This document shows, one piece after another, positions 7,026 to 14,440 of a stretch of DNA of 18,264 bases (its first letter is position 1; each line of letters begins with the position of its first letter). The translations under genes and the position numbers were made by a program. This stretch comes from Bacteroidia bacterium (GTDB lineage: Bacteria > Bacteroidota > Bacteroidia > Bacteroidales > Dysgonomonadaceae). The DNA lies in the NCBI GenBank assembly GCA_030539475.1, contig JAUNRY010000015.1, positions 1 to 18,264 of the forward strand, read 5' to 3'. A model generated the notes under the pieces. It saw only the letters and a program-made list of their open reading frames with translations. It ran no database searches and was not told the DNA's origin.

Positions 7026-8141
7026 TTAATTTCCAAGCAATTCGTTCAGCTTGTTGTGCAGTTCCGCACCGCGAAGATCCTTAGCTATAATGGTTCCTTC
7101 GCCGTCGAGCAGCACGGTATGCGGAATTCCGCGGAAAGCATAGAGCTCCACTACCGGAGTTTCCCAGAATTTCAGGTCAGACATTTGCGGCCAAGCCATG
7201 TTCATGTCTTTTATGCCTTTCAGCCATTGTTCTTTTTCCCGGTCTAATGAAACGCCAACTACTTCAAAACCTTTGTCTTTGTAGTTGTTGTAGGCAGCAA
7301 CCACGTTGGGCATTTCGGCTACGCAAGGCCCGCACCAGGCTGCCCAGAAGTCCACAAGAACCACTTTGCCTTTTCCGGCGTAATCGGAGAGAGAAACATC
7401 GTTTCCGTTGGGATCTTTCATGGTGAAATCCTTGAATTTTTTCCCGATGGCAACGTTTTCGGCATTTTCCAGGCGTTTAACAATGCGCTGAATGTTTTCG
7501 CGCGATTTGTAGGTGTCGTCGGTAAGAGCCAGAATTTCTTTCTGCGTTTCGGGTTTAAACATTTCTGCCGAAGTCATGAACAGAAATTGCCCGAGCGGGT
7601 TTTGGATGTTTGTTTTGATGAAATCAGCTGTTTTAGTAGTTAAATCGGCCGATTTTTCATCAAATTCTGCATTTAGTTCTGCATCGATAGAGTCCGTCAT
7701 TAATCCGGCCGATGCCAGTTCCCGGTATTTTTGTGAAACGGCGCGCAGGTCTTTCGACAGTTTTTCTTCTTCTTTGCGGAAAGTGTTGTAGTCGTCGTTT
7801 AGTTTAGAGCCGGCAACGGTAATGGTGGAGTCAAACCTTACATCGATATTTCCGGGTTCCAAAACAGTCAGCACCCTGGATGGCTTTTGCGGATTCACTG
7901 TCTCGTCCAGCGCAATGAAGCGCAATACGGTGGAGTCGGCCTGGCCTTCGAATGTGAAAGCGCCGTTGGTTACAACCGCGGTATCAACGGGAATCATTTC
8001 ATTGGCAGCCATTTCCTGAATATAAACGTTTTTGCCTTCGTAGGCAGGATCGGCAACGGTTCCGCTAATTTTGTACGTCTTGTTTGTCTGACAAGAAAAC
8101 ATAGCGATGGCTGCGATCAGTAATAATGAAAATTTCTTCAT
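7026..8141 (-). CDS. DUF4369/TlpA-family thiol-disulfide lipoprotein
   Basis: Envelope-anchored thioredoxin-like protein of a family abundant in Bacteroidota. From the chosen start it has 371 residues: a lipoprotein signal ending MFSC (C17), an N-terminal beta-rich DUF4369 domain (about 22-118, starting KTYKISGTV), a helical linker (about 120-225), and a TlpA/AhpC-TSA thioredoxin domain with WCGPC (C270, C273) and the cis-proline region RGIPHTV. It probably reduces or exchanges disulfides on the periplasmic side. An in-frame ATG at 8213 would add 24 residues but would spoil the lipoprotein signal and place the start upstream of the -7 element at 8174-8181, so 8141 is preferred. It is monocistronic, with its own promoter and a strong terminator. 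Confidence 0.94.
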   Translation of the reverse strand: MKKFSLLLIAAIAMFSCQTNKTYKISGTVADPAYEGKNVYIQEMAANEMIPVDTAVVTNGAFTFEGQADSTVLRFIALDETVNPQKPSRVLTVLEPGNIDVRFDSTITVAGSKLNDDYNTFRKEEEKLSKDLRAVSQKYRELASAGLMTDSIDAELNAEFDEKSADLTTKTADFIKTNIQNPLGQFLFMTSAEMFKPETQKEILALTDDTYKSRENIQRIVKRLENAENVAIGKKFKDFTMKDPNGNDVSLSDYAGKGKVVLVDFWAAWCGPCVAEMPNVVAAYNNYKDKGFEVVGVSLDREKEQWLKGIKDMNMAWPQMSDLKFWETPVVELYAFRGIPHTVLLDGEGTIIAKDLRGAELHNKLNELLGN

Positions 8142-8173
8142 AACTTTTTTCTTTTTAAATTTTAAAGACGGTG

Positions 8174-8181
8174 CAAAGATA
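8174..8181 (-). promoter_or_regulatory. promoter -7 element for the TlpA-like gene
   Basis: The minus strand reads TATCTTTG, an exact TAnnTTTG match, ending 32 nt before the chosen ATG at 8141. It helps decide the start, because the upstream ATG at 8213 would precede it. No clear -33 TTTG lies at the normal spacing. Confidence 0.55.
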
Positions 8182-8425
8182 CACAAAAAAAGAAAGTTAG
8201 CCCGTTTTTGCATTATTTTTTAGCAACGGATAATAAAATTTGCCCCAAACCGTTCTTACTATATACAAAAGAGAAACGTATGCCCAATTCCGCGCGAAAA
8301 CTGCCGTGTTCCAACATAAATGAGAAAATGCCACGTATTTTCACTGTACGCATTATCTTTCAGTACGCTCATTCGCTCCGGATAGAGAAAAAGTTGCCGG
8401 CTCCTATAAATATGTTTGTTATCAA

Positions 8426-8459
8426 TTGAAGTTTTGTGCCAAAAAATTCATTATCTTTG
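8426..8459 (+). promoter_or_regulatory. promoter for rpe
   Basis: TATCTTTG at 8452-8459 is an exact TAnnTTTG -7 element, 22 nt before the rpe ATG. Candidate -33 elements are TTG at 8426-8428 (23-nt spacer) and TTTTG at 8432-8436 (15-nt spacer); neither is at the ideal spacing, so only the -7 half is firm. Confidence 0.6.
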
Positions 8460-8481
8460 AAAAATTAAAATTGAAAACGAT

Positions 8482-9132
8482 ATGAGTCATTTGGTAGCGC
8501 CTTCTCTGCTTTCCGCAAATTTTCTGAATCTTGAAAAAGACATTGAAATGCTCAACCGGAGCGAAGCAGATTGGATACATCTGGACATAATGGACGGAGT
8601 TTTTGTTCCCAATATTTCCTTTGGATTTCCCGTGATTAATTTATTGAAGGAGAAAACATCGAAACCGCTGGATGTGCACCTGATGATTGTGCAGCCCGAA
8701 AAATTCGTATCCGAAATTGCCGCCGCCGGCGCGTATATGATGAACGTGCATTACGAAGCCTGTACGCATTTGCACAGGGTGGTGGGCGAAATAAAAAAAC
8801 ACGGAATGAAAGCGGCCGTAACGCTCAATCCGCACACGCCGGTGTGGCTGCTCGAAGATATTTTGGCCGATTTGGACATGGTTTTGTTGATGTCGGTAAA
8901 TCCCGGTTTTGGCGGACAGAAATTTATTGAGCATTCTGTGGAGAAAGTGGCGGCGTTGAAAGAAATGATTTTGCGTAAAAACACCCAAACGCTTATCGAG
9001 GTGGACGGCGGAGTGAACCTCGATACCGGAAAACGCCTTGTTGATGCCGGCGCCGATGTGTTGGTGGCGGGAAACTTTGTTTTTGCCTCGGATGATCCGG
9101 TGGATACTATTCGGCAGTTGAAGCAGTTGTAA
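8482..9132 (+). CDS. rpe: ribulose-phosphate 3-epimerase
   Basis: Interconverts D-ribulose 5-phosphate and D-xylulose 5-phosphate in the non-oxidative pentose phosphate pathway; cytoplasmic TIM barrel. The 216-residue length is standard. It shows APSLLSANF (6-14), WIHLDIMDG with H33, D35 and D38, DVHLMI with H66, the phosphate-binding MSVNPGFGGQKF loop (136-147) and VDGGVN with D174. H33, D35, H66 and D174 correspond to the family's metal ligands, with D35 and D174 as the acid/base pair. It is the first gene of the rightward block, with a promoter at 8452-8459. A 56-nt gap holding a hairpin separates it from the comEC-like gene, so the two may be co-transcribed with partial attenuation (inference). 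Confidence 0.97.
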   Translation: MSHLVAPSLLSANFLNLEKDIEMLNRSEADWIHLDIMDGVFVPNISFGFPVINLLKEKTSKPLDVHLMIVQPEKFVSEIAAAGAYMMNVHYEACTHLHRVVGEIKKHGMKAAVTLNPHTPVWLLEDILADLDMVLLMSVNPGFGGQKFIEHSVEKVAALKEMILRKNTQTLIEVDGGVNLDTGKRLVDAGADVLVAGNFVFASDDPVDTIRQLKQL

Positions 9133-9139
9133 AAACATC

Positions 9140-9169
9140 CTTTGTCAAAGGTTTTTAACCCTGACAAAG
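9140..9169 (+). repeat. stem-loop between rpe and the comEC-like gene
   Basis: CTTTGTCA (9140-9147) and TGACAAAG (9162-9169) are perfect 8-bp complementary arms. Inside, GGTT (9050s position 9150-9153) pairs with AACC (9157-9160) around a TTT loop. No T-run follows, so it is not a standard terminator. It may act as an RNA-processing or attenuation element that lowers comEC expression. Confidence 0.5.
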
Positions 9170-9188
9170 ATAAAGTTGTCTGTTATTT

Positions 9189-11150
9189 ATGAACAACTTT
9201 ATCTCTAAAATACCTTTTCTGCGGTTGTTGTTGCCCGCGCTTGCGGCAATAACCCTATCCGATTTTGTTTTCGAAATTCCTTACCCTTGGCTCATTTGCA
9301 TTGCCGGCGCGTGTGTGATGACGCTTTCTTATTTTGTTTCTTCGAAAAAGAATTTTCGTTTGCGCTGGTTGTTCGGAGTTGGGTTGTTTGTTTTCGTTTT
9401 CGGCTTGTTTGCCGAAATTTTTCAGGTTCGGAACCAACACTCCGAATTTGAGTTTCCCCATAAAACCGCCGTTTATATCGGCACCGTTCTCGATATTCCG
9501 CAGGAAAAGCCGCGCACTTTTGCCTGTAACGTAAAAATTACTTGGCCGGTAAGTAAAAAAATAGTGGTTTACCTGCAAAAGGAAAACGAGCTGAGAAATA
9601 TTAATCCGGGCGAAGAAATTATTTTTACCGCGCAAATTCAGCCGTTCAGAAATTTTGGGAATCCCGACGATTTCAATTACGCCCGTTTTATGCGCAACAA
9701 GGGTTTTTCGGGAAGCGCCTATTTGCCTTCGGCAAGCTGGAAAACCACCGGAAGAGAAAACACATCGGTGTATGTTTTAGCCCAGCGGTTTCGGAAAAAA
9801 GCCCTGGAGTTTTACCGATTGTTTGAACTCGACAACGATGCCTATTCCTTCATTTCGGCTCTCACATTGGGTTATAAGCACGATTTAACCAACGAAGTGC
9901 AGGAGGCTTTTCGAGCGGCGGGCACTTCGCACGTGCTGGCTGTGAGCGGGCTGCACGTGGCAATTATTTATGCTATTTTCGCTTTCTTGTTTTCCTTTTT
10001 GGGAAAAAGAGGAAAGCGGTTTGTTGTTCAGCAGGTTCTTATTGTTGCGGCATTGTGGTTTTACGCGTTTCTCGCGGGCCTTTCACCTTCGGTGCTGCGG
10101 GCAACCATTATGCTTACCATCGCTTCCGCCGGATTGGCGTGGGGCAGAAAAGGATTTACATACAATACCTTGGCGGCAACGGCTTTTTTGCTGTTGGCAT
10201 ACAATCCGTTTAACCTGTTCGATGTTGGTTTTCAAATGAGCTTCACGGCCGTTTTTGCCATTTTGTTTTTTAATCCGTTGCTCAACCGGCTTTACGTGCC
10301 GAGGATGAAAGCCCAAAAATACGCGTGGAACCTGTTCACGGTTTCCTTAGCAGCCCAAATAGGGGTTTTCCCCATTGCTTTGCATTATTTCGGAACTTTC
10401 CCAACCTATTTTTTCGTTGCCAATATGTTGGTAGTTCCCATGATAGGAATCATAATATATGCCTGCCTTCCCATGATTGCGGTTGTATTGCTGAAACAAC
10501 TTAATTTTGCGCTTTTCGATGAACTTTTCCGTCTTTTCGGATGGATTTTTAAAACCTTGATAAACGCGGTGCTCAACACTGTTTATTTTGTAGAAGCAAT
10601 TCCGTTTTCCCAGCTTTCCGACAGGCACATTTCAGCCTTGCAAACGGGCATATTGATGGTTGTTTTTATCGCCCTTTTCCGGTTTTTCAATAACAGGCGC
10701 CCGCGGCAGCTGATAGCGATTTTGAGTTGCCTGCTGGCTTTTGTTGCCACAACCACCTACGCCGGATTTACCCGGGAACCCGGCAAAATGGTAGTTTTCA
10801 ATACATCCGGCCTCAGCGATATAGGAATGTGGGTGAACAACAAAAGAGTTTATTTTCCTGTGCGGGAAAATGGATTTATTCCCCATCGGGAGAAAACGAT
10901 ATTGCGATTGTCCGAAAATGTTTTCACCGGCTTTGATACCGAAAAGCAGTTGCCGGTAGATGTTTTAATCCTGTCGGCCGACAGAACATTTTCTATTCGC
11001 CCGTTGATGGAACGTTTCCGGCCTGCGCAGATAGTGTTGGACAGTTCTCTGCCGGCTTACGCGAGAAGCCGCTTGAGCCGTGAATGTGCAGATGTGGGAA
11101 TTTCGGTGCACGATGTGGTGCTGGATGGGGCATATTTCATAAATTTGTAG
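9189..11150 (+). CDS. comEC: ComEC/Rec2-family protein lacking a catalytic metallo-beta-lactamase motif
   Basis: Polytopic membrane protein of the ComEC/Rec2 family, the channel through which transforming DNA crosses the inner membrane. It begins with two or three membrane helices (about 10-75), followed by a DUF4131-like soluble region (about 80-190). The Competence domain starts near 215 and includes the hallmark GTSHVLAVSGLHVAI (SGLHV at 253-257), followed by many hydrophobic helices to about 525. The last ~120 residues (532-653) look like the end of a metallo-beta-lactamase domain (VDVLILSA, IVLDSSLP, VLDGAYFI) but contain no HxHxDH motif. At 653 residues it is shorter than the ~780 of B. 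subtilis ComEC. It sits between rpe and the nrnA-like gene. Other competence genes are not in the window. Confidence 0.9.
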   Translation: MNNFISKIPFLRLLLPALAAITLSDFVFEIPYPWLICIAGACVMTLSYFVSSKKNFRLRWLFGVGLFVFVFGLFAEIFQVRNQHSEFEFPHKTAVYIGTVLDIPQEKPRTFACNVKITWPVSKKIVVYLQKENELRNINPGEEIIFTAQIQPFRNFGNPDDFNYARFMRNKGFSGSAYLPSASWKTTGRENTSVYVLAQRFRKKALEFYRLFELDNDAYSFISALTLGYKHDLTNEVQEAFRAAGTSHVLAVSGLHVAIIYAIFAFLFSFLGKRGKRFVVQQVLIVAALWFYAFLAGLSPSVLRATIMLTIASAGLAWGRKGFTYNTLAATAFLLLAYNPFNLFDVGFQMSFTAVFAILFFNPLLNRLYVPRMKAQKYAWNLFTVSLAAQIGVFPIALHYFGTFPTYFFVANMLVVPMIGIIIYACLPMIAVVLLKQLNFALFDELFRLFGWIFKTLINAVLNTVYFVEAIPFSQLSDRHISALQTGILMVVFIALFRFFNNRRPRQLIAILSCLLAFVATTTYAGFTREPGKMVVFNTSGLSDIGMWVNNKRVYFPVRENGFIPHREKTILRLSENVFTGFDTEKQLPVDVLILSADRTFSIRPLMERFRPAQIVLDSSLPAYARSRLSRECADVGISVHDVVLDGAYFINL

Positions 11151-11158
11151 TAATTTTG
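11151..11158 (+). promoter_or_regulatory. possible promoter -7 element for the nrnA-like gene
   Basis: TAATTTTG is an exact TAnnTTTG match, starting immediately after the comEC stop and ending 28 nt before the next ATG. No -33 element is evident, and AT-rich spacer can produce this by chance. Confidence 0.3.
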
Positions 11159-11186
11159 ATGCTTTTCTGCCTAAATTGATTAAAAA

Positions 11187-12239
11187 ATGAATTATTTTAA
11201 ACCGCTTTCGGGTGTTATCGATGGGTTGGCTGTGGGTAAAGTGCAGCAACTGATTGAACACAGCAACCAGATTTTAATTACCGCCCATTTATCGCCCGAC
11301 GGCGATGCGCTGGGCGCTTCACTGGGATTGTATCATTACTTGAAACACAAAGGAAAAACCGTTAAGCTGATGGTGCCCAATTCGTTTCCGTATTTTTTGA
11401 AATGGATGGCCGGTGCCGGAGAAATTTTGGTGTATGAGTATAACCCGCAAGCAGCTCAGGTTATCTTTAACCATAGCGATCTCATTTTCAGCGTTGATTA
11501 CAATATCCCGAAGCGCGTGGGCAAGATGGCGCCTTTGTTGGAGCAATCGACAGCCCAAAAAGTGCTTATCGATCACCATCTTTTTCCCGGAAAAATTTAC
11601 GATGTGGTTATTTCGCATCCCGAAATATCTTCCACCAGCGAATTGGTTTTCAGAATGCTGTATCAAATGGGCGCCTACGATGCCATTGACAAAACCATGG
11701 CCGAATGCCTCTATTGCGGCATGATGACCGATACGGGAGGGTTTACATTCAATTCCAATAATCCCGAAATTTACCTGATTATAAGCCTGTTGCTTCGGAA
11801 AGGGATTGACAAAGACCGCATTTATTCGCTGGTTTACAACAACCTCAGCCAAGACCGCTTCCGGTTGCTTGGTTTCACGCTGTCGCAACGCATGAAAATT
11901 TATCCCGAACTTCATACGGCGCTTATCTGGCTCTCGCTGGAAGATCAGAAACAATTCAGCTACAACAAAGGAGATACCGAGGGGTTTGTTAATTATCCGC
12001 TGAGTATTAAGGATATTATCTTTTCGGTTTTTATTCGCGAAGACGAAGATTTGGTTAAAATATCGTTCCGCTCGCAAGGCACGTTTCCAACCAACGAATT
12101 CGCGGCGCAGTTCTTTCACGGAGGCGGGCACCTGAACGCTTCGGGAGGCGAGTTTCACGGAACGCTGGAAGATGCTGTCTTGCTGTTTGAGAACAGCATC
12201 GGATTGTACGCCGAAAAGTTAAGAAATACGCCGAAATAA
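11187..12239 (+). CDS. nrnA: DHH/DHHA1 phosphoesterase, NrnA-like
   Basis: Bifunctional oligoribonuclease/PAP phosphatase type protein of the DHH family: it removes nucleotides from very short RNA or cyclic-dinucleotide breakdown products (nanoRNA) and may dephosphorylate 3'-phosphoadenosine 5'-phosphate. The DHH domain has motif I AHLSPDGDALGAS (H34, D38, D40), motif II FSVDYN (D104), the DHH motif LIDHHLF (129-131) and MMTDTGGF (D182), so all metal ligands are present. The C-terminal DHHA1 domain carries the GGGH substrate loop (312-315) followed by LNASGG. At 350 residues it is near the family norm. It lies 36 nt after comEC and 116 nt before the DUF4827 gene. The NrnA assignment rests on domain architecture, and substrate preference is untested. 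Confidence 0.9.
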   Translation: MNYFKPLSGVIDGLAVGKVQQLIEHSNQILITAHLSPDGDALGASLGLYHYLKHKGKTVKLMVPNSFPYFLKWMAGAGEILVYEYNPQAAQVIFNHSDLIFSVDYNIPKRVGKMAPLLEQSTAQKVLIDHHLFPGKIYDVVISHPEISSTSELVFRMLYQMGAYDAIDKTMAECLYCGMMTDTGGFTFNSNNPEIYLIISLLLRKGIDKDRIYSLVYNNLSQDRFRLLGFTLSQRMKIYPELHTALIWLSLEDQKQFSYNKGDTEGFVNYPLSIKDIIFSVFIREDEDLVKISFRSQGTFPTNEFAAQFFHGGGHLNASGGEFHGTLEDAVLLFENSIGLYAEKLRNTPK

Positions 12240-12315
12240 AGTCGCTTTTATCCGCTTTTGTTATCGTTTATACTTTATTTTGTGTGAAATAACATTTTTT
12301 TTAAAGTTGATTGCT

Positions 12316-12323
12316 TACATTTG
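12316..12323 (+). promoter_or_regulatory. promoter -7 element for the DUF4827-glmM pair
   Basis: TACATTTG is an exact TAnnTTTG match in the 116-nt gap after the nrnA-like gene, ending 32 nt before the ATG at 12356. No good -33 TTTG occurs at 19-21 nt; the nearest TTTTG (12278-12282) is too far upstream. Confidence 0.5.
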
Positions 12324-12355
12324 TATCCAATTTCTAAATTCTCACAATTTTAAGG

Positions 12356-12958
12356 ATGAAAAAAACACATTTAGTTATCATATTGTGTGCGCTGGTACTC
12401 GCGCTGACAACCGTTTCCTGTAACAAAACAAAAACATACGCGCAATACCTGAAGGAAGAAACCCGGGCTATAGAAAATTTTATCTCGGAAAACAGATTAA
12501 TTATCTTGGATGAATTTCCTGCCAACGCTGTATTCAGTTCCAATGAGTTTTATCGCGATCCGGCAACAGGAGTATATTTCAATATTATTGAACCGGGCGA
12601 CACAACAAGCGCCAACATGGTGAAATTAGGCGAGGAAGTTTATGTGAGGTTCGATGGGTTAAGATATTTCGCCAACGAGCGGGATACGACTAAATACTCG
12701 AATATGGACCCCATACGTGCACCTTTTCCGGAAACCGTTATTTACCGGGGAAAAGTAACCGTGCGCAACTCCATGGATTATTATTCCGGCACAACCCCGG
12801 CCTGGCTAGTACCGTTGTCTTACGTAGGGCATGGGGGAAAAGTGAGGTTAATTGTTCCTTTTAACATGGGCTCGTCTTCCGATCGCTCCGGTTTTCGTTC
12901 GTCGAGCACAACCTCGTATTACGATATTGTTGAATACAGGCTCGAATCGCAATCATAA
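12356..12958 (+). CDS. DUF4827-type lipoprotein with FKBP-like fold
   Basis: A 200-residue exported protein. The signal segment (MKKTH, hydrophobic 6-20, then VSC with C22) indicates a lipoprotein. The mature part resembles Bacteroidota DUF4827 proteins and lines up by eye with FKBP-type peptidyl-prolyl isomerases: GVYFNIIEPGD (72-82) with the FKBP GV..-I-PGD start, KLGEEVYVRFDGL (91-103) with the G-x-x-V-x-V-x-Y-x-G strand, AWLVPLSYVGHGGKVRLIVP (149-168) with the GW-x-x-G-x-x-x-M-x-x-G-x-x-x-x-L-x-x-P core, and the final YDIVEYRLES with the last strand. The YAYG active-site loop of FKBPs is not conserved (FNMGSS instead), so isomerase activity is doubtful. It lies 6 nt before glmM with its own promoter, so the pair is co-transcribed. 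Role unknown. Confidence 0.85.
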   Translation: MKKTHLVIILCALVLALTTVSCNKTKTYAQYLKEETRAIENFISENRLIILDEFPANAVFSSNEFYRDPATGVYFNIIEPGDTTSANMVKLGEEVYVRFDGLRYFANERDTTKYSNMDPIRAPFPETVIYRGKVTVRNSMDYYSGTTPAWLVPLSYVGHGGKVRLIVPFNMGSSSDRSGFRSSSTTSYYDIVEYRLESQS

Positions 12959-12964
12959 AATTCT

Positions 12965-14347
12965 ATGACACTTATTAAATCCATTTCTGGTATCAGGGGC
13001 ACAATAGGAGGGCAAACGGGAGAGAATCTCACACCGGTTGATATTGTGAAATTTGCATCGGCGTATGCCGAATTTATCAAAAAAGCTACGGGAAACGCGC
13101 ACCCGAAAATTGTGGTGGGAAGAGATGCCCGAATTTCCGGCGGCATGGTTCACAGCATCATTACCGGCACGCTGATGGCGATGGGGTGCGATGTGGTGGA
13201 CATAGGAATGGCTACAACGCCCACCACCGAAATTGCCGTGGTGGAAGAATCGGCTTCGGGCGGCATTATTATTACTGCCAGCCACAATCCCAAACAATGG
13301 AACGCGCTTAAATTGCTGAACAGCAACGGGGAATTTCTCAATGCCGCCGAAGGCAATGAAATTCTCGAAATTGCCGAAGCGGAAAGTTTCTCATACGTTT
13401 CCGTTGATGAACTGGGAAAAGTGAGCCAAAAACAATACCTGCACGCACATATCCAACGTATTTTGAAGTTGGATCTCGTGGATGTTGATGCAATAAAAGC
13501 AGCTAATTTCAGGGTTGCGCTCGATGCCGTGAACTCGATAGGCGGCTTAGCCGTTCCCGAACTGCTTTACGCGTTGGGCGTGAAAGAGGTTTTTAAATTG
13601 CACTGCGCCGCGCACGGAAATTTTTCGCACAATCCGGAGCCGCTTCCGCAACATCTTACCGAACTCTCCTCGCTGATGAAAAGCTCAAAGGCCGATGTGG
13701 GTTTTGCCGTTGATCCCGATGTTGACCGCCTGGTTATATACGCGGAAAACGGCGAGCCGTTTGGTGAAGAATACACGCTGGTAGCCGTATCGGACTATGT
13801 GCTGCGGCATACTCCCGGAAACACGGTTTCCAATTTAAGCTCCACACGCGCACTGAGAGACGTAACCGAGCAACGCGGCGGACAATATTTCTCTGCCGCC
13901 GTAGGCGAAGTAAACGTGGTGGCAAAAATGAAAGAGGTGGATGCCGTTATCGGCGGCGAAGGAAACGGCGGCGTTATTTATCCGGCATCGCATTACGGAC
14001 GCGACGCCTTGGTGGGTATCGCGTTGTTTTTAACGCAACTGGCCAAATCGGGTAAAAAAGTAAGCGAAATCCGTGCCGGATACCCTGCCTATTTCATGTC
14101 GAAACAAAAAATTGAACTCACGCCCGGCATCGATACCGATGCTATTCTGCAACAAGTGAAAGAGCGTTTTAGCGGTGAGCGGATAACCGATATCGACGGC
14201 GTAAAAATAGATTTCCCCGATAAATGGGTGCACTTGCGAAAATCGAATACCGAACCCATTATCCGCATTTATTCCGAAGCGAAAACCCGGGAAGAGGCTG
14301 AGAAAATAGGTAAACAAATTATTGAAATTATTGAAGAACTCAACTGA
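12965..14347 (+). CDS. glmM: phosphoglucosamine mutase
   Basis: Alpha-D-phosphohexomutase that converts glucosamine 6-phosphate to glucosamine 1-phosphate, feeding UDP-GlcNAc for peptidoglycan and lipid A. At 460 residues it has the four superfamily landmarks: the phosphoserine loop TASHNP (S106), the metal loop DPDVDR (250-255), the sugar-recognition loop GEGNGG (331-336) and the phosphate-binding RKSNTEP (425-431). DPDVDR and GEGNGG differ from the E. coli GlmM DGDGDR/GEQSGH forms and resemble archaeal and other Bacteroidota enzymes, so phosphomannomutase or phosphoglucomutase activity cannot be excluded; glmM is the usual annotation in Bacteroidales. The first residues MTLIKSISGIRGTIGG are typical for the group and support the start. 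It is the last gene before a strong terminator. Confidence 0.93.
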   Translation: MTLIKSISGIRGTIGGQTGENLTPVDIVKFASAYAEFIKKATGNAHPKIVVGRDARISGGMVHSIITGTLMAMGCDVVDIGMATTPTTEIAVVEESASGGIIITASHNPKQWNALKLLNSNGEFLNAAEGNEILEIAEAESFSYVSVDELGKVSQKQYLHAHIQRILKLDLVDVDAIKAANFRVALDAVNSIGGLAVPELLYALGVKEVFKLHCAAHGNFSHNPEPLPQHLTELSSLMKSSKADVGFAVDPDVDRLVIYAENGEPFGEEYTLVAVSDYVLRHTPGNTVSNLSSTRALRDVTEQRGGQYFSAAVGEVNVVAKMKEVDAVIGGEGNGGVIYPASHYGRDALVGIALFLTQLAKSGKKVSEIRAGYPAYFMSKQKIELTPGIDTDAILQQVKERFSGERITDIDGVKIDFPDKWVHLRKSNTEPIIRIYSEAKTREEAEKIGKQIIEIIEELN

Positions 14348-14364
14348 AAGAAAAAATTGATTGC

Positions 14365-14415
14365 AAAAATTACCGTAAGTTAAGACACTTTAAGCCTTAA
14401 TTGCGGTAATTTTTT
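14365..14415 (+). terminator. intrinsic terminator after glmM
   Basis: AAAAATTACCG (14365-14375) and CGGTAATTTTT (14404-14414) form a perfect 11-bp stem, with two inner helices TAAG/CTTA (14376-14379 with 14396-14399) and TTAA/TTAA (14380-14383 with 14390-14393), ending in a T6 run (14410-14415). It starts 17 nt after the glmM stop. The A-run on the left side means it could also stop transcription on the minus strand. Confidence 0.85.
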
Positions 14416-14440
14416 GTTGAAAAACAGACGGTATTGTGTT

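Larger units (their letters stand above)
8142..8481. other. divergent promoter region between the TlpA-like gene and rpe
   Basis: This 340-base stretch separates the leftward and rightward gene blocks. It contains a TATCTTTG -7 element on each strand near its two ends (8174-8181 minus, 8452-8459 plus). A small inverted repeat GAAAAT/ATTTTC lies at 8324-8342. A 49-codon frame from the ATG at 8280 to 8429 exists but has no coding-like features. I see no RNA gene or mobile element. Confidence 0.6.

Noticed and set aside
8208..8429. Small plus-strand open frame (49 codons from the ATG at 8280) in the divergent promoter region
   Set aside because: Composition typical of translated AT-rich spacer, overlaps no conserved motif, and begins from TTG or an unsupported ATG; no promoter precedes it.
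11319..12158. 279-codon open frame antisense to the nrnA-like gene
   Set aside because: Shadow of a gene with all DHH motifs intact; the antisense translation is rich in His, Asn and Arg without any domain pattern.
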